Both the position numbers and the translations under genes were made by a program. A stretch of 64,000 nucleotides of DNA from Trichostrongylus colubriformis (taxonomy: Eukaryota > Nematoda > Chromadorea > Rhabditida > Trichostrongylidae), in assembly GCA_963978905.1 (NCBI GenBank), contig OZ022260.1, positions 2,159,725 to 2,223,724 on the forward strand, read 5' to 3'. Each line of letters opens with the position of its first letter. The first letter of the stretch is position 1. Below, piece after piece: positions 11,529-21,900 of the stretch. The notes under the pieces were generated by a model. The model made no database searches. It saw nothing but the letters and a program-made list of their open reading frames with translations, and was not told where the DNA came from.

Positions 11529-12117
11529 ACTTGAAATATTAAACGAAAATTCAAAGTGAATTAGCCGAATGACGGCCCAAGTTCTCTCATCATAGAAACC
11601 GGCAGTTGTTGCTCTTGATTGTAATGCTTCTGCCACGACATTTCCATTTATTGCGCCAACGATTCGACCTCCGTCGTTGTCAAAGGCCTTGAAGTAGACC
11701 GCTTGAGTGTAGTAACGCAACGCTCGATTAGGCACCGTAGCGAATCTACCGATGTACTAACCGAGCGTAGCGTTGCTACACTCAAGTGTTAGAATTCAAG
11801 GCTTTTAATGACGATGGAAAGGCCGAGACGTTGGCCGTAATCGACGTTCCGTCGAGTAATTTTTTGCCCCCCGAAAGCCATGGTGTGCCCTCAGTTTCCA
11901 GTGGATTGGAGGCTGCAGGAAGGATACTCTGAGGCACGAATGACGGCGTCATCTTCTTTAGAAATGGATGTCTATGGTACAAGATGACGGTATGTGGCAC
12001 AACTACACTTCAAAGGCACCGGGAGAGGTCAATTTATGTCAAGAGGACCCACCCCTTCGCCGACCTGGAAATCGGCTCCATTCTGAAATATCCAAAAATT
12101 AAGTACATCATTTTGTA
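11529..12117. pseudogene. head-to-head pair of diverged coding fragments
   Basis: Two related coding-like segments point away from a centre near 11755. The minus-strand copy (to about 11529) reads NRALRYYTQAVYFKAF, then DNDGG. The plus-strand copy (to a stop at 12115-12117) reads CYTQVLEFKAFNDDGK. The plus copy is otherwise open but carries an in-frame TAG in the NRA-R position and a TGA near 11928. The amino-acid resemblance exceeds the nucleotide resemblance, which suggests real former coding sequence. The family is unknown; a transposon-encoded protein is possible. Confidence 0.4.
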
Positions 12118-12553
12118 GAGCAGAATAATCGCCCTCACACGATGTTCAAAATGCCGCTCAAACTTGTGGAATCATCAGAAAAATTTTGTTTAAAAAAGAC
12201 ATTTTTATGGAATGACCCATTTTGTATCGCGAAAACGCATTTACAACAAGAATTAACGAAGAAAAGAGAGGAAGGGGGAGGGTTCCCGATCGTCTCATTA
12301 CATTTTTCCCGCTGTAGCGTTTCTCAGCATTTGACCTGTCTGTCCTCGCCATCTGCGTCACCTCCTTTAGTGACGCGGAGGTGGCGAAAACACGTCCTTG
12401 GAAGGACCATTGGTAGGGAAGGGATACATTTGTCAGATTTTCGACAGTTTCATTTCATCTTTCTACAATGTTTTTAGCTATCTATTTTCGTATTCTACAA
12501 TCGCCCAAAGTTACCCCTGACAATGTCTTTCAAAACTACATCTTTTGTAAGTA

Positions 12554-13245
12554 TTAGGTGTACGCAAAATGGATGGCCAAAGCGGACCACTTTTTTCAAG
12601 GTCATAACTTTGCTCAGACACAACTTTATTGGTCGAAATAAAAATCTACACAACTTTGCCAACGGTCTTGTAAAGAAAATCTGCAATTACGATAAAATTC
12701 TGGATTGTGAAAATTAATAAAGTCAACAATGGCACTTTTACCCTGCATGGTATCGGCGAATTTCTTCTGGCGCACGGTTGCATCGAGAACCCGGGAAAAG
12801 TAGTAATCCGTTGGCGATAGGTCTGGGGAATAAGGGGGTGAGGAAGAGTCGCGATGCCTAACTGCATCAGTTTGTACCGGGTAATTTGCGAACTGTGGGG
12901 TTTTGCGCTGTTTTGCGCACCCGGCAAAAACTGATGCAGTTAGGCATCGAGACTCTCCCTCACCCCCTTATTCCCCAGACCTATCCCCAACGGATTCCAC
13001 TTTTCCCGGGTTCTCGATGCAATCTCGCGCCAGAAGAAATTCGCCGATACTATGCAAGGTAAAATGCCATTGTTGACTTTATTAATTCTCGCAATCTAGG
13101 ATTTTATCATGATGGCACAATTTTCTTTACCAAATCATTGGCAAGATTCTGTAGATTTGAATGGTTTTTATTTCGACAAATAAAGTTGTGGCTGAGCGAA
13201 GTTATGGCCAGTTATGTTTTGGCCATTTATCCTGCATACACCTAA
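12554..13245. mobile_element. head-to-head mariner-derived palindrome
   Basis: Ends are TTAGGTGTACGCAAAATGG and its near complement ending CACCTAA. The whole 690 bp folds back, with a centre near 12905. Both arms retain the 3' part of a Tc1/mariner DDD/E transposase, including the catalytic-block peptide SPPYSPDLSPTD (plus strand about 12950-12985; a mirrored, frame-damaged copy on the minus strand about 12795-12850). No intact transposase remains. Confidence 0.8.
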
Positions 13246-13330
13246 CAAATCGAGTCATTCGCGCATTCTAGGCGAGAAACCCACAATATCAACCATACTG
13301 ATGGGCAATGCCTAATTCGAAAACTACAGT

Positions 13331-13600
13331 CAGTATTTTAGGACGATGTTCGTAAGTATTCTGGCAGTCCTCGGGATCATTCACATCGCTCTCATCGTAC
13401 TTCTCATTGTCGCATGCCAATGCTACGTCACACGTCGTCGAAGTAATAAGAAGGCATCAGCAGCAGCAGCAGGGAAATACACGGCAATGAGCACAAATCC
13501 GAATTTAGCACCAACACAAGATAGCTCAGCAAACGGCTCACAGGCAAACACCAATACTGTGGATTTGTGGACTGAGAAAAAGCCTACCACAGCTATCTAG
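13331..13600 (+). CDS. 84-residue single-pass membrane protein or terminal exon, function unknown
   Basis: An acceptor (CAGTATTTTAG) ends at 13341 and an ATG follows at 13346, opening 84 codons. Residues 3-24 are strongly hydrophobic (a transmembrane segment or uncleaved signal anchor). A basic stop-transfer (TRRRSNKK) and an Ala/Ser/Thr/Asn-rich hydrophilic tail follow, ending in KKPTTAI. An AATAAA-containing stretch near 13876 would terminate a 3' UTR of about 280 nt. The acceptor fits either a trans-spliced small gene or the last exon of a larger type I membrane protein. The family is not recognised. A strong GTAAGT lies just after the ATG codon pair, which is a caution for this model. A mariner-derived palindrome ends about 100 bp upstream. 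Confidence 0.45.
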   Translation, partial: QYFRTMFVSILAVLGIIHIALIVLLIVACQCYVTRRRSNKKASAAAAGKYTAMSTNPNLAPTQDSSANGSQANTNTVDLWTEKKPTTAI

Positions 13601-13859
13601 AACTTCAATGTTTATTTTTAAATCTTTAGTGAAGAAAGAAAACATATCCTACAATGCCAAACGTACACTTTTTACAGCAGCCAATTCTCAAGCATTGTAT
13701 TGTTTAGAAAAAACTATGTTAAGGTACTTCTGTTTACTAGGGTCTGCATTTAAGGGAATATTGTCCGCACTGACCCCTTAATTTTTTCACCTTTTGCTTG
13801 ATCCTAGATACAGAGTTACAGTACGCTTGTAATGACCCATACAAGCACATTTCTCATAT

Positions 13860-14315
13860 TGGTTTTGTACTGGGAAATAAATAAATACTTTTGAAGCTTT
13901 ATTATGCAGCTTCTGTTCATAAGCGGAGCATCTCAGACATCTCGACAAATCGATTGTGGGACTACGCTAACCACGCTCCCTTGGCCGAATGAGGCCAAGT
14001 GGGCGTGGCTAGCGTGTGTTCAAGCGGTCGCGGTGCTCTCACGACGCACCGTGGCACAACAAGGGTGCAATTTGGATAATTACTCACGAGCTATTGCTTC
14101 AAGAAGGCCTGTTGAATAATCTGATCAACGCAAAGTGTGCCTTTAATGCTCGACATCGTACTTATCACTCACTCCATACCTAACTAACAGAAGCGAATGA
14201 TACAAGAAAAAAAAACATACAAAGCGCAGTTGCGATTCTCACCCTCGCCTTACGTCCGAGAAACCGAGCAATTCATCAAAGATAAGCATTCCTTGTCTTC
14301 GTTTCTCCCTCCATA
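13860..14315. other. no gene recognised
   Basis: After the AATAAA of the 13.3 kb ORF there is mixed sequence with a short inverted stretch near 13960-14050 (GGGACTACGCTAACCACGC and GGGCGTGGCTAGCGTG). No exon was identified. Confidence 0.4.
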
Positions 14316-14324
14316 ATGCATCAC

Positions 14325-14555
14325 GGGTCTGTACCCTAATGTCAGGATGCCGCACTGCGGCATGTCGCAAGTCAAACAGTGCGGACGAGCTAAATTGTTG
14401 GGTCCCGAAGTGATTAGAAGTCAACTGCGTATCGCACCATTTGCATTACGTTGCAATCGTTCCAAGACCCAACTACCGCGACGCGCAAAGCTCGCACACA
14501 CTGTGTCGCACGCCGCTCATCGTCATGCGGCATCCTGACATTAGGGTACAAACCC
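14325..14555. mobile_element. MITE with 9-bp target duplication
   Basis: The element starts GGGTCTGTACCCTAATGTCAG and ends CTGACATTAGGGTACAAACCC. Exact 9-bp direct repeats ATGCATCAC flank it (14316-14324 and 14556-14564). Nine-base duplications are usual for Mutator-like elements. No transposase is present. Confidence 0.85.
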
Positions 14556-14564
14556 ATGCATCAC

Positions 14565-15130
14565 TAGCAGTGTCCCATTACATGGTATGCTCCTTAAAGA
14601 GCGATGGTGGAAACTCGGACGAGCAATGCAATGTAGTGAATATGATTGTCGAGGTGCTTAGTAGTACGATGGCGAAGAAAACGGGAGGAACTAGCGAAAG
14701 ACCCAGGTGAAAGCCTCAAAGACATCGGGAGGAGGGCAAGTTCGGTTAAACACCAGAAGGAGATAATTTTGGCCTACGGTAGAACAGACGTAGTGTGGAC
14801 GAGTTCAAGTGGCCGCCATTGCACAAACTCCCCAATTTGACGCCGTGGCATGAAGCCAAGAGAAGATATTTCTTTTATATATTTGCTTTTTCCTTTTACT
14901 TTTTCCTTTATTCTTTCTTACACTGTTTCTAGATGTACTTACATGAATGCTAATGTAGTTGGGAATGGCCACTCCACTGCGCTGGGAGTCAGGTGCTACA
15001 ACTAATGTTGGACCGCGGCCAGTCCCCTACAGCGGGCAACTCGGAAAGTCAGTGCGATGGTGCGATGAGGCGCGTATACACACCGCAGCGATGCACTTTT
15101 GAATTCGGGTTTTTTCACCGATTATCGCTT
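14565..15130. other. no gene recognised
   Basis: Contains a T-rich stretch (14870-14925) and short ORFs without motifs. Nothing supports a gene. Confidence 0.4.
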
Positions 15131-15132
15131 CT

Positions 15133-15627
15133 AACCTTCTGCGTTCGTTACAAAATGCTCATTTCTTTGTATTTTTCTCATGTTTTGGACCCCTTCCGGT
15201 TCCTTTAACGGTATGGGATTACGGTGGTTTGCAGTTGCCGCAATGCACACACGAAACCTTGCCTGACGTCAAAAGCGAATTCATTAGGTTTTAGTTGTAA
15301 TCACACTTTTTGCTCACGGTTTCGCTTATACTTCATTTGATTGTATTGCTTGTTTTGGCTGTGTGTTGTTTCACTTATTTCACATCATCACAAATGAATG
15401 AAATGCACTTTACGAGACAATAAATGGCATCTCTACGACGCACAACTTGGAAAGTCAAGTGTGTGCAGTTCGAAGTGATGCGAACGTGATGCGAATACAC
15501 ACTACAGCGTCGCGCTTTTGAATCTGGGTTTTCCACCGATTATCGCTTCTAACCTTGGATGTTCGTTACAAAATGGTCATTTCTTTGCATCTTCCTCTTT
15601 CTTCGGACCCCTTCAGGTTCTTTTAAG
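15133..15627 (+). repeat. dispersed repeat copies 2 and 3
   Basis: 15133-15209 and 15550-15627 match 1-79. The flanks also resemble each other: each copy is preceded by a segment with CGATGCACTTTTGAATTCGGG-like sequence, so the two copies here form a direct repeat of roughly 420 bp spacing. Confidence 0.65.
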
Positions 15628-16603
15628 TGTAGTAGTAACGAAGGGAAGTGTCCGTTCGCTATTTTTATGTGGACTGCCTGTGCAGGTGCAAAGTCGAAAC
15701 GATTACAAAAAAATGTAAAATAAGATGTTCAAAAAGAACTCACAGTAAAAGGCGCTTGTGGCAGACAGACTTTTAAAAACATGGTTCATACTACTGCTGC
15801 TCGAATGCCGCGGCTGCTGTGGTGATTGAGCGACTCATTTGACGTCTAGACTTCCGTAACGACATCCATTTCAGCACTTTTGATGTGGCAGAGGAAAATC
15901 GCGAACTGAACAGGTACGGTTAACAGATTTGTCTCTACAGAGAAGTGCTACTGGGTAGAGAGATAAGTTCCCGCGGTTTTTTTAACCCCATTTTTCACAT
16001 TGTTCCCTTTATCTTTCGACAAAGCTTATATATGTTTTCGATAGAGCTTTTCGTGCTCTACGAAATGCTGCTATCTGTTTTTCGATTCCTTCGATTACCT
16101 AATATTTATGAGGTTTGGAAATGAAATAAGCTGAAGGCTAGAATTGGCACTCTCGACACCTCATCTTCCAGTCTACCGTGGAGATCGAAAAATACATGGG
16201 TATATGTGCGTTTTTGATAGAGCTTTTTCAGCTCTACAGAATGGTTTTTTATACAAATCGCTCAACCTTTTTGCGTTTTTAAGACTCACAAATACAGTAC
16301 ATAGCAGAAGTGTGCACTCTCGTTATCTCCTCTTCCTCGCCTATCATCGAGATTGGATAGGATGTGCATATACGCAATAGATAAAGCCTCTTTTGCTCTA
16401 CAAGATGATACCACTCTTCTTTTGAACCCTCTCATATATGAGCATGCAGGGATAAGTTTCCGCCTTTTTTTCAATTCAAAATTGCGTGATAAAACGAATT
16501 TTTATGGCAGAGTGTTTTGCATCATTTGATGGAGCTCTTTTCGCTCTACAAACAAGTGTTTACGGTTTTTGTTCGAGTTATTTTTTTGCCTTCTTTTCGA
16601 TTA

Positions 16604-17097
16604 TTTAAAGGCACATTCCAGGATTATTAGGATATCACATCTCCTGCAGTGGATGGATAGTTCGACCCAAGCCACGTAAGCTGCACCTTTACCGAGGCGT
16701 GGATGTCAGTTCCTGAAGCTTGCAGAGCCAAAGAATCTAGCGCAACAGCTCGGCCCCGCCCACCCCAGCCGGGAGTGTGCTGCAAGTGTTCCGGTGCCTA
16801 GTGTGGGGTCAGGTCACTCAGTAGAGGGTTTACTTCACGTGGCGATTTGTCTACTGCCAATTTCAAGATCTTGGCTAGTAGCTGGTCTACCTACTCAAAG
16901 ATGAGAGACCAAGAGTAAAGGCAGACACCCTGTTAGGGTGGGCGGGGCCGAGCTATTGCGCTAGATTCCTTGGCTCTGCACGCTTCAGGAACTGACACCC
17001 ATGCCTCGATAAAGGTGCAGCCTACGTGGCTGGAGCCGAACTATCCATCCACGGCAGGAGATGTGATATCCTGATAATCCTGGAATGTGCCTTTAAA
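16604..17097. mobile_element. TTTAAAGGCAC-end MITE nested in the large palindrome
   Basis: Ends read TTTAAAGGCACATTCCAGG with the complement CCTGGAATGTGCCTTTAAA. Inverted arms of about 190 bp include GGATATCACATCTCCTGC and GCAGGAGATGTGATATCC. The shared end links it to 941-1646. Confidence 0.8.
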
Positions 17098-17171
17098 AGT
17101 CGACGAAATCGAGCATTGGCGACACTATGTGTCACCATGTGTTGAAAATGCTCGATTTCATCGACTTTTAA
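17095..17171. repeat. 76-bp hairpin
   Basis: AAAAGTCGACGAAATCGAGC pairs with GCTCGATTTCATCGACTTTT around a loop holding ACACTATGTGTC. It sits at the junction of the inner MITE and the right outer arm. Confidence 0.8.
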
Positions 17172-18300
17172 TGATCTGAAAAATGGCGAATTGATTCGAA
17201 CTAGAACCGTAAACGCTTGCTTGTAGAGCGAAAAGAGCTCTATCAAATGATGCAAAACGCTCTGCCAAAAATTTATTTTATAACGTTCATTTTATAACGC
17301 GATTTTGGATTGAAAAAAAGGTGGAAACTTAACCCTTCATGCTCAAATATGAGTGGATACAAAAGAAGAGTGATATCAGCAAAAGAGGCTTTATCTACTG
17401 CATATCTGCACATCCTTTCCAATCTCAATGGTAGGCGAGGAAGAGGAGATAACGAAAGTGCACACTTCTGCTATGTACTGCATTTGTGAGTCTTAAAAAC
17501 GCAAAAAAGTTGAGCGATATGTGAAAAAACTAGTACCATTCTGTAGAGCTGAAAAAGCTCTATCAAAAACGTATAGCCATGTATTTTTCGATCTCGATGG
17601 TAGACTAGAAAGATGAGGTGTCGAGAGTGCCAATTTTAGCCTTCAGCTTATTTCATTTCCAAACCTCATAAATAAACGGTACTTGAAGGAATCGAAAAAC
17701 AGATAGCAACATTCCGTAGAGCACAAAAAGCTCTATCGAAAAGATATATAAGCTTTGTCGAAAGATGAAGGGAACAATGTAAAAAATGGGGTTGAAGAAA
17801 AAACAGCGGGAACTTATTCCTCAACACAATACAAAATGAAGTCACTGCGAGGAGGCCACATCAAATTTACAGCGAACAATTTTCGCGCAGGAGGTTTCCC
17901 TCAATTTTAGCTTATATCTTAGGTTTGTAGGAGAACACCAGTATGTTATCACATCTAAAGGTATGCGCCGTGACTGTCAGGGTAGGCAAAATCAGCGATG
18001 TGCACCTAGTGTCCAGGGTCTTTCTTCCAGACTTTTCAAAGGGTACAATGAATGAATGGCTTTGCTTTTGATGAGCGAAGACAACTCACAGAGTTCCCTT
18101 TAAGACTCTGCCGCTATCACTGAGACCAGCTGTGACGCAGTGACCTCGGCGACCTAACCTCATCGAACTGCCATGTGCATGGTGCAGGATTACTCCTTCC
18201 CGTGAAAAGTAACACTGATGGATCGCAACCACAATCACTTTCCACATTTTCACTTTCCTTTTATTGCCCTGACTGTTTCAACATTGTGACACCCCTGTAC

Positions 18301-18430
18301 AGTCCATTTCACAGCGCTAGACAGGGCGTGGCCTAAGTGGCGAAAATGAGTATGTGGCGAGGTAAGAGAGTTTGACACACTCTCACCCAGGTCCGTAGGC
18401 CACGCCCTATTAAGCGCTCCGAAATGGACT
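18301..18430. mobile_element. 130-bp MITE
   Basis: 33-bp inverted ends starting AGTCCATTTC and ending GAAATGGACT, each including AGGGCGTGGCC or its complement. It lies downstream of the last ect-2 exon found. Confidence 0.8.
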
Positions 18431-18568
18431 ACATACTAAGCAACTGACTTACTCATTGATCGTTGTGTCATCGAATTCTGCTGCACATCCTACGTCAACT
18501 GAGATGCGTCTCCCTGTTGCTTGAAATACCTGAACACGTCCAACAAACAGAGATTAGCGACTTAAGTT

Positions 18569-18871
18569 CAAGGCACACCTCGTGTCAATCAGATTAGTCG
18601 ACTTACCTTTAAGGACAGTAAATACTTGAGTAACTGCCTAGGGTGCACTTTTTTTGCGCCGTCACGGTGCGCCACTACGGCGTTTCGCGCTGGAAACAAA
18701 GTTAGCCACACTCATCGAGTAAGTGGGCATCGTTAGCTCGGATTCAACCGGGTGTAGCGCCGAGGTAATGCACCTGGGCGGGCGCAGCTTGGATGCAGCG
18801 TGGGTACTAACCCACGGGTCTAATTCCCCAAAAGATTGAGACTAATCCGATTATCGTGAAGTGTGCCTTTT
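18569..18871. mobile_element. MITE with AAGGCACACYTC ends
   Basis: Left TCAAGGCACACCTCGTGTC and right GATAATCGTGAAGTGTGCCTTTT-type ends are inverted, with GATTAGTCGAC/GAGACTAATC continuation. A related right end (GCGAAGTGTGCCTTTG) occurs at 42595-42612. It may separate ect-2 from its missing 3' exon(s). Confidence 0.65.
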
Positions 18872-18992
18872 GCTAAATCATATGGGTTTAGTGATACAGC
18901 GAATGAGGAATTAGCACAATAGAAAAGACCTTATTAAACGTGAAGGTGAAGAAGATGGTACTTACACGTATAAAATACCTTTTCAAACTTAC

Positions 18993-21900
18993 TTCATCTA
19001 CTAATTTTGACAAGAATTCATGGACCAGATCGTCCGGATACACTATCTGCAGGCACCATTCAGCATCTTTAGTCGGGTTTCGGACAACTATTACTAGTAT
19101 ACGTTCCTCATCTAAATTCCAGGCTCGATGTACTACCATAAAAACTGTTTGACACAAAAATAGAAAATTAGCAAAAAGTAAATCAGAAATGTAGATAGCT
19201 AATTTGAGAAGGTCTCACCTGAATTCAAAAGAACTCTCACAGCTCGAATTCGAACATGATGGCAAAATTCCATGAATTTCATGGTTCTTGCTGGCTTTCT
19301 GCGGAAAAATGCACCACATGATATACTTCGATCTAACTTCTCAGCCATCTAAAAGATATGTGAGCCAGTGAATGTGCATATATGCATATGCAGACTGGAT
19401 ATAGTTCATAATATCTAAACACAGCACTAATCGGCATGAGTGGGTGCAAAAAAAGCTGGGTGGCGCTTCACTTTGTCAATCGAAACAATTATCTTCTCTC
19501 ATGCTCCTGGCACCTGATAATATTCATGAGAACGGGCTCACTGTGCGGTTCAGATATGTGCTTCTTCGTCCAATCATCGCTCTCAGGGAAGAAAGTGGTA
19601 AGTCAAATCCCAACAGAAAAACAACTTCAAAGTAATTAATATAGGTCAAAAACACCGGTAGGGGTAAATTTGGCGAATTGGGGGATTACGAAAGTAGATG
19701 CTCAGCAATATAACGGTATAGAAAGAACGACATGAAACGACGAAAAAATCGAGAAATGGAATACCGGAAATCCCCCTCCTCCCTCTCGTCCCCTGTGTCT
19801 CTAGTAGGGGTGGACTGAAGACAGGCCACAGTCTGAACCAGTCGGTCGCGATTGTTGTCCCGTCCCTTCGCGGCAACTCCCCGGCTGCATAACGGCATGA
19901 CGGGCTACGGGGTCGCCATAAGACCCCAAGCCGCGTTTTTTAATGCGATTTTCATCCCATGTGACCTCTTTTGAAGTAGAAGGTTCGTTTCAGAGAACAT
20001 CTACTCCCACATCTCAGTTTTCCCTTACGCCTACTGGTGCCTTATACTCGAAAGTTCCATTTCCCTGCTCCCGAGAAGAAGAAACGTTAAGCATCCTGCG
20101 GTGAAAGCAAACAGGTTAACTTGAATGATTACTAATAAACAATAATGGTAATCAGCAAAGGATCTTTCTCTCTCAATGGCCACCACCACGAGCTTTCACT
20201 CAAGGGCTGCGAGTTTTATAAAAGGAAAAAAGCATTAACTAATCTCTGTGGCGAAGTGAAAATGATGGGCGAGTACTGCTGACCATCTATTAGGGTCCGT
20301 GATCTCAGCGTTAATACTAGAAACATACCAAAACGCAATCCTTGAAAATCAGGAGCTCAACGACAAAACAACTCCAGACGTTATCCCCGTTGGGTATCGA
20401 TAGAAACTCCATCGCACAAACAAACTGACGAGGTGATCTAAGTATGTGACCCTGAATGAATACCTTTTCCGTAACATACTTGAACAACTTTATTGTTTTC
20501 TGTTATTTTTATAGCATTGAATGCTCTGAAACCCCATCAGATGTCGATTCTCGAGGTCTCACGAGAGAAAACAATCAGGAATGTAACTCATTACTAAAAG
20601 AAAACTGTATGTTATCGTTAGCAAACATACCGGCAGATCTTGAATCTTCCTGAAAATCGCCTCACTTTCCGCTCCCAGCCTTTTACTCTCGTTGATGCTC
20701 CTTAAGAATACTAGATAGTTTCACAGAATGAGCTCAAATTCAACACTGCTCTCGTTGTACGAGCGATTTTAACTATGACTAACTTTGAAAAGCATCCCAA
20801 TAAAGTCCAAAACTTAGTGAGAACAATATAAAGATCACTTACACCAGCATTCGATCGATCACAGAAATAGCATCTCCTAGTAATTCAAAATCGGGATCGA
20901 GCGTAGTCGTTTGGTTTCGAATTTCTGTGAAAAGTAATATTTTTTCAGATGAGACCGAGCGGGGAAAACATGCATATCTGTTTCTATTCACATTCTTCTA
21001 CGAGCGAAGGTCAGGCTAGCTAACGTTAGAGTACGGCGTTACGATCTAATACATTTCATACATACGAAAAGGAAATCACTCCAACGAGGGCTGAGCCACG
21101 CCAGCTGCAGAGAGACTGCCTGAAGAAACCGTGACCGATAATCTGCAATCTCGGTGACATCCACGAGTTGTATAAAATAAGCTGGGAAAGACAGCCTTTC
21201 CACAGAATAATATACAACAGTTGAATGTACAAGGGGAACGCATGAGAGACGAGAGTAGTTCGTTCGCCCCTTTCTCAGGTTTCTCAGGAAAAACATAGAC
21301 GAAAAGAAAGGAGTAGTTACCCCAGTAACTATCAGAATGGCCAATACTATGAGAAGGGAAATGTCAACAAATACTACGAGAAGGGAACTGTCACTAATTG
21401 TCAATATAAAATATAAAAAATACAAAAACGATCAGAACTTATTTATTAGGTGAGCTAAGGGTATATATGGTTCACGGATTGGTAGATGACAATTGCCGCC
21501 GCGCCCGATTGACGCTCAAATGTCTCATGTTTTCAGGCTAAATTAGGAGGGGGTTCTAATTTGAAGAGCAAAATGGGACGCATTTTTAAGGGGATGACCA
21601 CATCGGAAATATCTTCCTTTGAAAAATCCCTACCTTTCAATGAAGCCGGAATCCTACTCGTAATTTGTTGAAATGGTACGTTCAACAGATATTCTACCTT
21701 CTGTTTTCCTAGAGACCTATCACGTTCCTTGTCCTGAAAAATGCATTCAATTGGAAAATAATTTACTAATGTCTACGAAGGCCTCACGTTAATGTACGCA
21801 TTAAATTTTGCATTCTTCCGCTTATTTTCCTTCAAATATTGCAGTGACGTTTCCAGCGTATGGAAGTACGGAGTATAAGCCTCTACGAGCAATGGAGATT

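Larger units (their letters stand above)
15962..17822. mobile_element. 1.86-kb nested palindrome
   Basis: Outer arms (about 15962-16600 and 17172-17822) are inverted copies. Examples are ATAAGTTCCCGCGG at the left with CAGCGGGAACTTATT at the right, and several GATAGAGCTTTTTC/GAAAAAGCTCTATC pairs in both arms. Inside lie two more palindromes: the TTTAAAGGCAC element (16604-17097) and a short hairpin (17095-17171). No protein-coding sequence was recognised. Confidence 0.85.

Noticed and set aside
21039..21175. Possible ect-2 exon encoding a YRSRFLQAVSLQLAW segment with a GTATGT donor
   Set aside because: The downstream exon at 20843-20924 joins 21634-21733 in phase and matches human ECT2 directly, so no exon is needed here.
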